Source: Sediminibacterium ginsengisoli (lineage in GTDB: Bacteria; Bacteroidota; Bacteroidia; Chitinophagales; Chitinophagaceae). Taken from it: a stretch of 21,731 nt of DNA. Position 1 is the first letter of the stretch. Each line of letters begins with the position of its first letter. The stretch covers positions 1 through 21,731 of the forward strand of contig CALPLN020000014.1 in assembly GCA_943324415.2 (NCBI GenBank), in the 5' to 3' direction. Under the pieces are notes generated by a model that did not search any database, was not told the DNA's origin, and was given only the letters and a program-made list of their open reading frames with translations. This document shows, piece by piece, positions 14,975 to 21,731 of the stretch. Made by a program: the position numbers and the translations under genes.

Positions 14975-15898
14975 TTAGTTCAACAACTCACATGGTTTTA
15001 ATCCTGTATGCTTTTTGAAAGCTGCAGAGAAATGGGAAATGGATGAATAACCTAATAAAGCAGACACATCCGTTACACTTAGAGATTTCTCATACAACAG
15101 ATATTTAGCGTGCTCCATTCTTTGTTGTTGGTAGAAATCAAAAATGGTGGTACCAAATACTTCTTTAAAGCCTTTCTTTAAATAGCATTCATTCATGGCT
15201 ACTTTACGGCTCAATTCCTTAATGGTAATTGGATCTCCAATATGTTGTAATAAAATTTCTCTTGCTAAATAGATACTTTCTTTACCGCGATCATCCGATA
15301 AAAATTTACAAGCAAAGCCTTCTTCCTTCTCGTCCACAATGCACTCTAAGCTGAATAATAACAGCTCATGGATCTTTGCATTGATAAATATATTTTCTAA
15401 AGAGCCGGTATAACTATAGTTCAATAAAGAATCCAATGTGCCGCGCTTACGCATACACAGAGGGAAAGTTTTCACAAATGCATTTGGATGTTTAAAGGCC
15501 AACACTTCATCCTTACGATTGTTCAATTTTACATTGTGTACAAACTGATGTAAAAAAGTAGATGTAAAATGGAAGGAGAAAACGTCTACTGTCCTCAATG
15601 GACCAGCACAATCATCGGTAGGTACTTGATTGCAATTGCCGCACAATTTATTTTCACAATAACGATTCCCAGAAATACAAAATCTTAACTCTAAGTAATT
15701 GTCAGTTGGACTTGTTGCATTGTAATGATAAATGAACATGCCAGTATCCTCTAAATCGGCTGGGGATTGAGCTAAATATCGATTGATTTTATATTGTGTA
15801 GAACCAGGGATGAGCTGCTCTTTATGGTACAACATAGCCATGCCAGCAAAGCCATTTGGCTGGTTAACTTGTTTTAATATATCGTTGGCTACCATCAT
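14975..15898 (-). CDS. AraC family transcriptional regulator with N-terminal cysteine cluster
   Basis: This 307-residue protein has two parts. The C-terminal third (about 215-305) is a double helix-turn-helix AraC/XylS DNA-binding domain: ITIKELSRKVAMNECYLKKG, then SVTDVSALLGYSSISHFSAA, ending FKKHTGLKPCELL. The N-terminal part is a sensor without a recognised sugar-binding cupin pattern. It carries five cysteines at 74, 81, 86, 89 and 97, spaced C-x6-C-x4-C-x2-C-x7-C, suggesting a metal or redox sensor; this is inferred. Its architecture recalls PchR-like regulators. ATG 15898 is used; the next codon is also ATG. A TAAATTTG box is 7 nt upstream and a perfect 8-bp dyad is further upstream. 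A likely target is the downstream amidohydrolase or itself. Confidence 0.9.
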   Translation of the reverse strand: MMVANDILKQVNQPNGFAGMAMLYHKEQLIPGSTQYKINRYLAQSPADLEDTGMFIYHYNATSPTDNYLELRFCISGNRYCENKLCGNCNQVPTDDCAGPLRTVDVFSFHFTSTFLHQFVHNVKLNNRKDEVLAFKHPNAFVKTFPLCMRKRGTLDSLLNYSYTGSLENIFINAKIHELLLFSLECIVDEKEEGFACKFLSDDRGKESIYLAREILLQHIGDPITIKELSRKVAMNECYLKKGFKEVFGTTIFDFYQQQRMEHAKYLLYEKSLSVTDVSALLGYSSISHFSAAFKKHTGLKPCELLN

Positions 15899-15905
15899 TG
15901 AACTG

Positions 15906-15913
15906 CAAATTTA
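15906..15913 (-). promoter_or_regulatory. -7 promoter box for the AraC-type gene
   Basis: The minus strand reads TAAATTTG, an exact TAnnTTTG, 7 nt before the ATG at 15898. No TTG is found at a 19-nt spacer. The 5' leader would be only a few bases long. Confidence 0.5.
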
Positions 15914-15943
15914 AACTATAAACAACAAATGAGGTAAAAAGGT

Positions 15944-15965
15944 TCATTTTATGACTTTAAAATGA
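15944..15965. promoter_or_regulatory. Perfect 8-bp dyad upstream of the AraC-type gene
   Basis: TCATTTTA and TAAAATGA are exact reverse complements separated by TGACTT. The site starts 46 bp upstream of the regulator's start codon, where an activator or autoregulatory operator could lie. AraC proteins more often use direct repeats, so the binding partner is open. Confidence 0.4.
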
Positions 15966-16147
15966 CGTGAAATAAGCCCCAAATTTTGACCCTGTTTAAG
16001 AAAATTCAAAGACCTCGATATTCCTTTTTTAAAATCGATTTAAAGGCCATTTTTAGCCTTATTTTCGGCAGCTAGGCAAAATGCTACGTTGCACTGATGG
16101 GGATAACTATTAAGGCTTTACGAGGCGGAAAAAGGCTTAAATTTTCT

Positions 16148-16155
16148 TAAGTTTG
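16148..16155 (+). promoter_or_regulatory. Possible -7 promoter box for gyrB
   Basis: TAAGTTTG fits TAnnTTTG, 45 nt before the gyrB ATG. No matching TTG is seen at the -33 position, so support is weak. Confidence 0.35.
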
Positions 16156-16200
16156 TATGCGTTCAAAACGCCCCTATAAAACAAAAAATTCGTACTGTTT

Positions 16201-18180
16201 ATGTCAGAAGATTTACAACACCCAGATTCGGCCGAGAACAAGAACTATGGCGCCGATAGCATCCAGGTATTAGAAGGCTTAGAAGCCGTAAGAAAACGCC
16301 CTGCCATGTATATTGGCGACGTGGGCATGAAAGGATTACACCACTTAGTGTATGAGGTAGTAGACAACTCCATTGATGAAGCATTGGCAGGCTACTGTTC
16401 TCATATCGAAGTCGCTATCCATACAGATAATTCAATTAGCGTTCAAGACAATGGTCGTGGTATTCCAACTGCGATGCATACCAAAGAAAAAAAGTCTGCA
16501 TTAGAGGTTGTAATGACCGTGCTACACGCAGGAGGTAAGTTTGATAAAAATACCTACAAAGTATCCGGTGGATTGCACGGTGTGGGTGTGAGTTGCGTGA
16601 ACGCATTGAGTACTAAATTATTGGTAACCGTTGAGCGTGAAGGCAAAATATTCGAACAAGAATACTGTATTGGTGCACCAAAATATGCAGTAAGAGAGGC
16701 AGGTATAAGTGATAAAACTGGTACTAGAGTTCATTTCTGGCCTGATGCAACCATCTTCCAGGAAACGGTGTACCGCAAAGAAATCCTGGAAGGTCGTTTA
16801 CGTGAATTGTCCTATTTGAATAAGCGCATTAGCATTACTTTGACCGATTTAAGAGAATTGGATGAAGCAGGTGCGCCTTATGTGAATCATTTTTATAGTG
16901 AAGGTGGTATCATTGAATTCGTACAAATGTTGGATAAGAATGGTAATAGAAACCCCATCATTGCAGCGCCTTTGTATGTAGAAGGATTAGACGAAGCTTC
17001 TAATGTCATGGTAGAAGTGGCATTGACTTACAATGATGATTTTAAGGAAAACATTTTCTCTTATGTAAACAATATCAACACCATTGAAGGTGGTACACAC
17101 GTAACTGGTTTTAGAACTGCCTTAACACGTGTATTTAAAAGTTACGGCGACAAAGAAGGCTTATTTGAAAAAGCAAAAGTGACTGTAGAAGGAGATGACT
17201 TTAGAGAAGGATTAAGCGCCATCATCTCTGTAAAAGTACCTGAACCACAATTTGAAGGACAAACAAAAACTAAATTAGGAAATAGCGAAGTAAGTGGTGT
17301 AGTTCAAACTACAGTTGCTCGTGCCTTAGAAGCCTATTTGGAAGAGAACCCGAAGGAAGCGAAATATGTTATTTCTAAAATCGTCCTTGCGGCTCAAGCC
17401 CGCGTCGCTGCTAAGAAAGCACGTGATATGGTGCAAAGAAAAACGGTGTTGTCTGGCGGTGGATTACCTGGTAAATTAGCTGACTGTTCTGAGCGTGATC
17501 CTGAAAGATGTGAGTTATACCTTGTCGAGGGAGACTCTGCGGGTGGAACTGCTAAACAAGGTCGTGAAAGATCTTTCCAAGCGATCCTTCCTTTACGTGG
17601 TAAAATATTGAACGTAGAAAAAGCAATGGAACATAAGATCTATGAAAACGAAGAGATCAGAAATATGTACACTGCATTGGGTGTAACAGTTGGAACTCCA
17701 GAAGATCCAAAAGCATTGAACATTGTTAAATTGCGTTACCACAAATTGATCATCATGACCGATGCCGATGTGGATGGATCGCATATCGCCACATTGATAC
17801 TTACATTCATATTTAGATATATGAAAGAACTAGTACAAAATGGGTATGTCTATATTGCTCAACCTCCTTTGTATTTAGTTAAAAAAGGTAAGGAACAAGA
17901 ATATGCCTACAGCGATGAGCAAAGAAAAGACTTAGTACAAAAATTAGGCGGTGGAAATGATAGTTCAGTGACGATTCAACGATATAAGGGTCTGGGTGAA
18001 ATGAACGCAGATCAATTATGGGAAACCACCATGGATCCATCTAGAAGAACACTTAAACAAGTGACCATTGATAGCGCTGCTGAGGCGGATAGAATCTTCA
18101 GTATGTTGATGGGTGACGAAGTGGCTCCTAGAAGGGAATTCATTGAATCTCATGCGAAATATGCTAAAATTGACGTTTAA
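16201..18180 (+). CDS. gyrB: DNA gyrase subunit B
   Basis: GyrB is the ATPase subunit of gyrase, which introduces negative supercoils with GyrA. At 659 residues it is the short form typical of Bacteroidota, without the insert of the 804-residue E. coli protein. The GHKL ATPase domain shows Asn56 in EVVDNSIDEALAGY, DNGRGIP, and the lid GGLHGVGVSCVNALS. The TOPRIM domain has EGDSAGGT with Glu443 and DADVDGSH (521-528), followed by QRYKGLGEMNADQLWETTMDP and a C-terminus ending EFIESHAKYAKIDV. GyrB is preferred to ParE from these sequences and the length. gyrA is not in the window. Confidence 0.96.
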   Translation: MSEDLQHPDSAENKNYGADSIQVLEGLEAVRKRPAMYIGDVGMKGLHHLVYEVVDNSIDEALAGYCSHIEVAIHTDNSISVQDNGRGIPTAMHTKEKKSALEVVMTVLHAGGKFDKNTYKVSGGLHGVGVSCVNALSTKLLVTVEREGKIFEQEYCIGAPKYAVREAGISDKTGTRVHFWPDATIFQETVYRKEILEGRLRELSYLNKRISITLTDLRELDEAGAPYVNHFYSEGGIIEFVQMLDKNGNRNPIIAAPLYVEGLDEASNVMVEVALTYNDDFKENIFSYVNNINTIEGGTHVTGFRTALTRVFKSYGDKEGLFEKAKVTVEGDDFREGLSAIISVKVPEPQFEGQTKTKLGNSEVSGVVQTTVARALEAYLEENPKEAKYVISKIVLAAQARVAAKKARDMVQRKTVLSGGGLPGKLADCSERDPERCELYLVEGDSAGGTAKQGRERSFQAILPLRGKILNVEKAMEHKIYENEEIRNMYTALGVTVGTPEDPKALNIVKLRYHKLIIMTDADVDGSHIATLILTFIFRYMKELVQNGYVYIAQPPLYLVKKGKEQEYAYSDEQRKDLVQKLGGGNDSSVTIQRYKGLGEMNADQLWETTMDPSRRTLKQVTIDSAAEADRIFSMLMGDEVAPRREFIESHAKYAKIDV

Positions 18181-18183
18181 GGG

Positions 18184-18195
18184 CCTCAATTGAGG
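18184..18195 (+). terminator. Weak palindrome just after gyrB
   Basis: CCTCAATTGAGG is a perfect 12-bp palindrome starting 4 nt after the gyrB stop codon. There is no loop beyond the central bases and no T tract, so termination is uncertain. Confidence 0.25.
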
Positions 18196-18297
18196 GGAAT
18201 TTATAAACATTTAACAAAAAAACGTATAATTCAAACCTTGCATATCAATAAATAAACTACTTTCAATAAGCATTTTAATAATTAAAATATATACAAA

Positions 18298-18504
18298 ATG
18301 GACACTTCAAAAATGATCAAAGCATATTGCTTGAAAACAAAAGAAAAAAACGTACCAATGCATGATGCTGTCATCACAAAAACCGTTAAAGGCGGTTATA
18401 TGGCTGGCGGTCACGATGGTAAAGGAAATAAAATGGCAGCTATCATGAGCGAAACAAATGCTTTAAAAGCAATCGCTGATGGTGTAGCTACAAAGGGATT
18501 TTAA
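18298..18504 (+). CDS. Conserved-looking small protein of unknown function (68 aa)
   Basis: I do not recognise this gene with certainty. The 68-residue basic protein starts MDTSKMIKAYCLKTKEKNVP, has a glycine-rich middle (KGGYMAGGHDGKGNKMA) and ends in an alanine-rich, probably helical tail (NALKAIADGVATKGF). It has one cysteine, Cys11, no signal peptide and no membrane segment. The layout AYC-K-K-K...M..A.....GG....G...G.KM resembles the small zinc-ribbon family DUF5679 with its other cysteines lost; this is my inference. It is likely a real gene: it has an A-rich leader (AAAATATATACAAAATG) and codon use like its neighbours. A poor promoter match lies upstream (TTG 18238-18240, TACTTTCA 18258-18265), and strong terminators follow. 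It may be well expressed and monocistronic. Confidence 0.72.
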   Translation: MDTSKMIKAYCLKTKEKNVPMHDAVITKTVKGGYMAGGHDGKGNKMAAIMSETNALKAIADGVATKGF

Positions 18505-18510
18505 TTTTAT

Positions 18511-18540
18511 AAGGCCCCTTTTAGAAATTTAAGGGGCCTT
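18511..18540 (+). terminator. First hairpin terminator after the 68-aa gene
   Basis: AAGGCCCCTT and AAGGGGCCTT form a perfect 10-bp stem around a 10-nt loop, 6 nt after the stop codon. The 3' flank is GTAAAATTCTC, so the T tract is poor right after the stem. Confidence 0.7.
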
Positions 18541-18561
18541 GTAAAATTCTCTAATTTTTTT

Positions 18562-18600
18562 TCGAGGCACCCTATAAACGAGTGCCTCGATTTATTTTAA
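18562..18600 (+). terminator. Second hairpin terminator
   Basis: TCGAGGCAC (18562-18570) pairs perfectly with GTGCCTCGA (18582-18590) around an 11-nt loop, followed by TTTATTTT on the + strand. It is a good rho-independent terminator reading rightwards. Confidence 0.75.
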
Positions 18601-18617
18601 TGACTTTTCATTTGTCT

Positions 18618-18642
18618 CCTACTCTTTTGAGTGGGCTTTTTT
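18618..18642 (+). terminator. Third hairpin terminator, next to the mfd stop codon
   Basis: CCTACTC (18618-18624) pairs with GAGTGGG (18629-18635) with one T-G pair around TTTT, followed by CTTTTTT that runs into the mfd stop codon on the other strand. The T tract fits + strand termination; on the minus strand the stem has one mismatch and no T tract. Confidence 0.55.
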
Positions 18643-21600
18643 ATGCCTCACCAATCACTCCGTGATGGATTTTTGTTAAGGTCGTAAAGCAATGCTCCAT
18701 ACTCTTGATATCTTTAATGATCAAGATAAAGGTCTTTCCTACTTGCTTAAAATGCGCGTTATTCATTGCAGTTTGCGTGAAACTTAAAAGGCCTTTAAAA
18801 ATTGCACTTTCAAAATAAGGGGAATCTGGTCGATTGATAAAGAAGCATCTTAAGGTCTCCTCCTTAAGTGTCATTTTTTCAAATCCCAAGGCCATTGCCA
18901 AACGCCTTGACTGAATGGTAGTGAAAAGAGCCGACACCTGTTTTGGCATTGGCCCAAAACGATCTATTAACTCCAATTTCATCGCATCTAGTTCAGTATC
19001 ATCAGCAGACTGATCCAATCTGGTGTACAATGAAAGTCTTTCTCCAATGCTTTCTACATATACATCTGGAATCATGATTTCTAAGTCTGTGTCAATGGTA
19101 CAGTCTTGTACAAAATCATCCTGTTTACTGATTTCTTCTACAAATAAATCTTTGAAATCGGAACGCTTTAATTCACGCACCGCTTCTGCCAATATTTTTT
19201 GATACATTTCAAAACCAATCTCAGCCATAAATCCGCTTTGCTCTCCACCCAATAAGTTACCTGCACCTCGGATATCTAAATCACGCATTGCAATTTGAAA
19301 ACCAGAACCCAACTCACTAAACTGTTCTAAAGTTTGTAAACGCTTACGAGAGTCATCCGGCAATGTCGTCATTGGCGGTGCCAATAAATAACAGAACGCT
19401 TTTTTATTGCTACGACCCACCCTTCCTCTTAATTGGTGTAAGTCACTCAATCCAAATTGATGTGCGTTGTTAATGATAATCGTGTTTACATTCGGTATAT
19501 CCACCCCACTCTCCACAATATTGGTACAAACCAATACATCATATCTACGTTCAATAAAATCGAATATTTTTTCTTCTAGTTGATGGCCTTCCAATTGTCC
19601 ATGTGCAAAGCCGATACTTAAATCAGGACAAAGCTTTTGAATCATTGCACACATTTCTGCCAAGCCCTGAACCCTGTTGTGGATAAAGAACACCTGCCCG
19701 CCTCTTTCAGTTTCAAAATAAATAGTCTCTCGAATCACATCTTCATGAAACACTTGCACTTCGGTATGGATGGGTTGTCTGTTTGCTGGCGGCGTATTGA
19801 TAATACTCAGGTCTCTTGCCCCCATTAAACTAAAATGCAAGGTTCTTGGAATCGGCGTAGCTGTCAAAGTCAAACAATCCACATTGGTTCTTAATGTTTT
19901 CAATTTTTCTTTATGCGCTACCCCAAATTTTTGTTCTTCATCAATGACCATTAATCCAAGATCTTTGAATTGCACTTCCTTTCCGAGAATGCCATGCGTA
20001 CCTACAAGAATATCAATTTTGCCTTCCTTCACTTTGGCAATTGTTTCTTTTTTCTGCGCAGCTGATTTGAATCGATTTAAGAAATCGATTTCCAATGGAA
20101 AGTCTTTTAGCCTTTCTTTAAATGTTTTATAATGCTGAAAAGCCAAGATGGTGGTAGGGACCAATACTGCTACTTGTTTGCCATCTATCGCTGCTTTAAA
20201 TGCTGCACGAATTGCGACTTCGGTCTTGCCAAATCCAACATCCCCACAAACTAGTCGGTCCATTGGCGCCGGGGCTTCCATGTCTTTTTTAACATCTGCA
20301 ATTGCCTTAGCTTGGTCAATCGTGTCCTCATAAATAAATGACGCTTCTAATTCATGCATCATATAATTATCTGGAGTAAATGCAAATCCGGTTTGGGCTT
20401 TTCTTTGTGCGTATAACTTAATTAAATCAAAAGCAATTGCCTTCACTTTTGCCTTTGTCTTATCTTTTAATTTAACCCATGCATCCGACCCTAATTTATT
20501 CACTTTTGGAGGGGTCCCTTCCTTGCCAGTATATTTGGATATTTTATGTAATGAATTGATGTTCACGTACAAAATATCACTATCCTTATAAATAATCCTA
20601 ACGGCTTCTTGCATCATGCCATTCACTTCAATCTTCTGTAAGCCACTGTAGACGCCTACTCCGTGATCTATATGCGTCACATAATCACCAGGATGTAAGT
20701 CACTCAATGTACGAAGGGTAATGGCCTTGTTCTTGCTATAAGCTTGCTTGACTTTATACTTATGATAACGTTGAAAAATTTGATGATCTGTATAACAAAC
20801 CATCTTGTGGTCATGATCTACAAATCCTTCGTGGATATTTTTTACAATTGGCGTGAACTGTATTTCAGTTTTTAAATCTGTAAAAATCGCATGTAAACGC
20901 TCCAACTGTTTTGCTTGTTCAGCAAACAAAAAAAGATCGTACCCTTTCTTTTCAAATTCTTGCAAATTGGCAATCAAAAATTGAAACTGTCTATTAAAAC
21001 TTGGTTGCACTTGTGTGCTAAAAGCCAATTTTTGTTCTGTTAGATTTGCCTGAAAGCCCCACTCAATAATAGGTCTTTTTAATAGTTGTTCTGTTACAGT
21101 AAGCACAGAAACAAAATCATCTTTATCAGTATTTTTCTTATGGGCATCTGAATCATCTACTAATTTCTTTACTGGTGCATGCAGTAAAAACGCCTCTAAA
21201 GCCTCTATTTGATCATTCCCTTTCTGTTGGATCAAGGTCCAATCTTTCAACCAGAAAATCGTATTGTCCGCAACAAATTCCATAAATGGAATTTTAACTG
21301 TATCCTCAAATTGCGTGGTCACATTTGGAATGATATTCACTTGCAATAACTTACGTTCACTCAACTGTGTTTCTGGATCAAACAAACGAATGCTATCCAC
21401 TTCCTCTCCAAATAATTCTACTCGATAAGGCTTTTCATTGCCGAAAGAATAGATATCGAAAATGCCTCCTCTTAATGCAAATTGACCAGGCTCGTATACA
21501 AAATCAGTTCGCTCAAAACCATACTGAACAAGACTTTCCATCAACGCATCCAAGCCAAGTGTATCATTTGTCTTAATCTGAATGATGTGTTGTTGCAATG

Positions 21601-21731
21601 TTTTAGGCATGATTACTTTTTCGAAAAATGCCTCTGAATAAGTCACGACGATCTTCTTATTGCCCCCCATCGATAATTTAGTCAATGCTTCTGTTCTTAA
21701 CATCACATGCGAAGGATTGAGCAAACTGAAA
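18641..21731 (-). CDS. mfd: Transcription-repair coupling factor (partial, 5' end outside window)
   Basis: About 1,030 residues are visible in a frame open to the window edge; Mfd is usually about 1,100-1,170 residues, so only the N-terminal part is missing. The first in-frame TTG (21724) is an internal Leu codon, not a start. Mfd is a DNA translocase that removes stalled RNA polymerase at lesions and recruits UvrA. Seen in order: a UvrB-like region (GGIFDIYSFG), the RNA-polymerase-interacting segment (HPGDYVTHIDHGVGVYSGL), RecG-like helicase motifs with Walker A GDVGFGKTE and DEEQ (VIDEEQKFGV), TATPIPRTL, NIVESGVDIP, QLRGRVGRS and the C-terminal TRCF domain. It converges on the 68-aa gene behind three hairpins. 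Confidence 0.96.
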   Translation of the reverse strand, partial: FSLLNPSHVMLRTEALTKLSMGGNKKIVVTYSEAFFEKVIMPKTLQQHIIQIKTNDTLGLDALMESLVQYGFERTDFVYEPGQFALRGGIFDIYSFGNEKPYRVELFGEEVDSIRLFDPETQLSERKLLQVNIIPNVTTQFEDTVKIPFMEFVADNTIFWLKDWTLIQQKGNDQIEALEAFLLHAPVKKLVDDSDAHKKNTDKDDFVSVLTVTEQLLKRPIIEWGFQANLTEQKLAFSTQVQPSFNRQFQFLIANLQEFEKKGYDLFLFAEQAKQLERLHAIFTDLKTEIQFTPIVKNIHEGFVDHDHKMVCYTDHQIFQRYHKYKVKQAYSKNKAITLRTLSDLHPGDYVTHIDHGVGVYSGLQKIEVNGMMQEAVRIIYKDSDILYVNINSLHKISKYTGKEGTPPKVNKLGSDAWVKLKDKTKAKVKAIAFDLIKLYAQRKAQTGFAFTPDNYMMHELEASFIYEDTIDQAKAIADVKKDMEAPAPMDRLVCGDVGFGKTEVAIRAAFKAAIDGKQVAVLVPTTILAFQHYKTFKERLKDFPLEIDFLNRFKSAAQKKETIAKVKEGKIDILVGTHGILGKEVQFKDLGLMVIDEEQKFGVAHKEKLKTLRTNVDCLTLTATPIPRTLHFSLMGARDLSIINTPPANRQPIHTEVQVFHEDVIRETIYFETERGGQVFFIHNRVQGLAEMCAMIQKLCPDLSIGFAHGQLEGHQLEEKIFDFIERRYDVLVCTNIVESGVDIPNVNTIIINNAHQFGLSDLHQLRGRVGRSNKKAFCYLLAPPMTTLPDDSRKRLQTLEQFSELGSGFQIAMRDLDIRGAGNLLGGEQSGFMAEIGFEMYQKILAEAVRELKRSDFKDLFVEEISKQDDFVQDCTIDTDLEIMIPDVYVESIGERLSLYTRLDQSADDTELDAMKLELIDRFGPMPKQVSALFTTIQSRRLAMALGFEKMTLKEETLRCFFINRPDSPYFESAIFKGLLSFTQTAMNNAHFKQVGKTFILIIKDIKSMEHCFTTLTKIHHGVIGEA

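Larger units (their letters stand above)
15899..16200. other. 302-bp divergent spacer between the AraC-type gene and gyrB
   Basis: I see no gene here. It holds the minus-strand box TAAATTTG and a 22-bp dyad on the regulator side. In the middle are short hairpins, such as AAGGC-CATTTTTA-GCCTT and TCGAT...ATCGA. On the gyrB side are CTTAA-ATTTTC-TTAAG and a possible TAAGTTTG box. The spacing suggests independent control of the two genes. Confidence 0.6.

Noticed and set aside
16082..16114. Ten-codon leader peptide (MLRCTDGDNY) upstream of gyrB
   Set aside because: No ribosome-binding evidence and no paired attenuator stems; short frames like this are expected by chance.
21722..21724. TTG as the start of a 1,027-residue mfd
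   Set aside because: The frame continues to the window edge (codons for Phe-Ser precede it) and the N-terminal part of Mfd is missing, so this is an internal codon.

Overview
The window is ordinary chromosome from a member of the Bacteroidota, most likely a Chitinophagaceae-type bacterium (an impression from gene content, not a search). The signs are PorU and GldJ of the type IX secretion/gliding machinery, a DUF983 gene, a short (659-residue) GyrB, no clear Shine-Dalgarno sequences, and repeated matches to the Bacteroidota promoter box TAnnTTTG. The DNA is AT-rich. I see no prophage, transposase, CRISPR array or rRNA, and one tRNA.

Layout, left to right. Positions 1-3225 (-) hold most of porU, the T9SS sortase, cut by the window edge. 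It is divergent from gldJ (+), which starts a tight run gldJ-ispF-murF-DUF983 joining gliding/secretion, isoprenoid and peptidoglycan genes. tRNA-Ser(GGA) follows with a strong hairpin terminator and a repeat-rich spacer. Then come tatD (-), a NodB-type polysaccharide deacetylase (-) and, divergently, gltX (+). gltX leads into a stand-alone B12-binding mutase subunit and an enoyl-CoA hydratase/isomerase, then fumC. An 84-nt inverted repeat separates fumC from a convergent YtcJ-type amidohydrolase lipoprotein (-), which lies downstream of an AraC-family regulator (-). A 302-bp spacer divides that regulator from gyrB (+). Next are a 68-residue protein of unknown function, three tandem hairpin terminators, and the convergent mfd (-), whose N-terminal part lies beyond the right edge.

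Most genes are housekeeping: envelope building and export (porU, gldJ, murF, ispF, deacetylase), translation (gltX, tRNA-Ser), central metabolism (fumC, mutase subunit, hydratase), and DNA topology and repair (gyrB, mfd, tatD). No new multi-gene system is evident. The points most worth checking are an apparent exchange of lipid-anchor signals between PorU and GldJ, promoters so close to start codons that several mRNAs should be leaderless, a cysteine cluster in the AraC-type regulator, the 68-residue protein that resembles a zinc-ribbon family stripped of its cysteines, and several structured non-coding elements.
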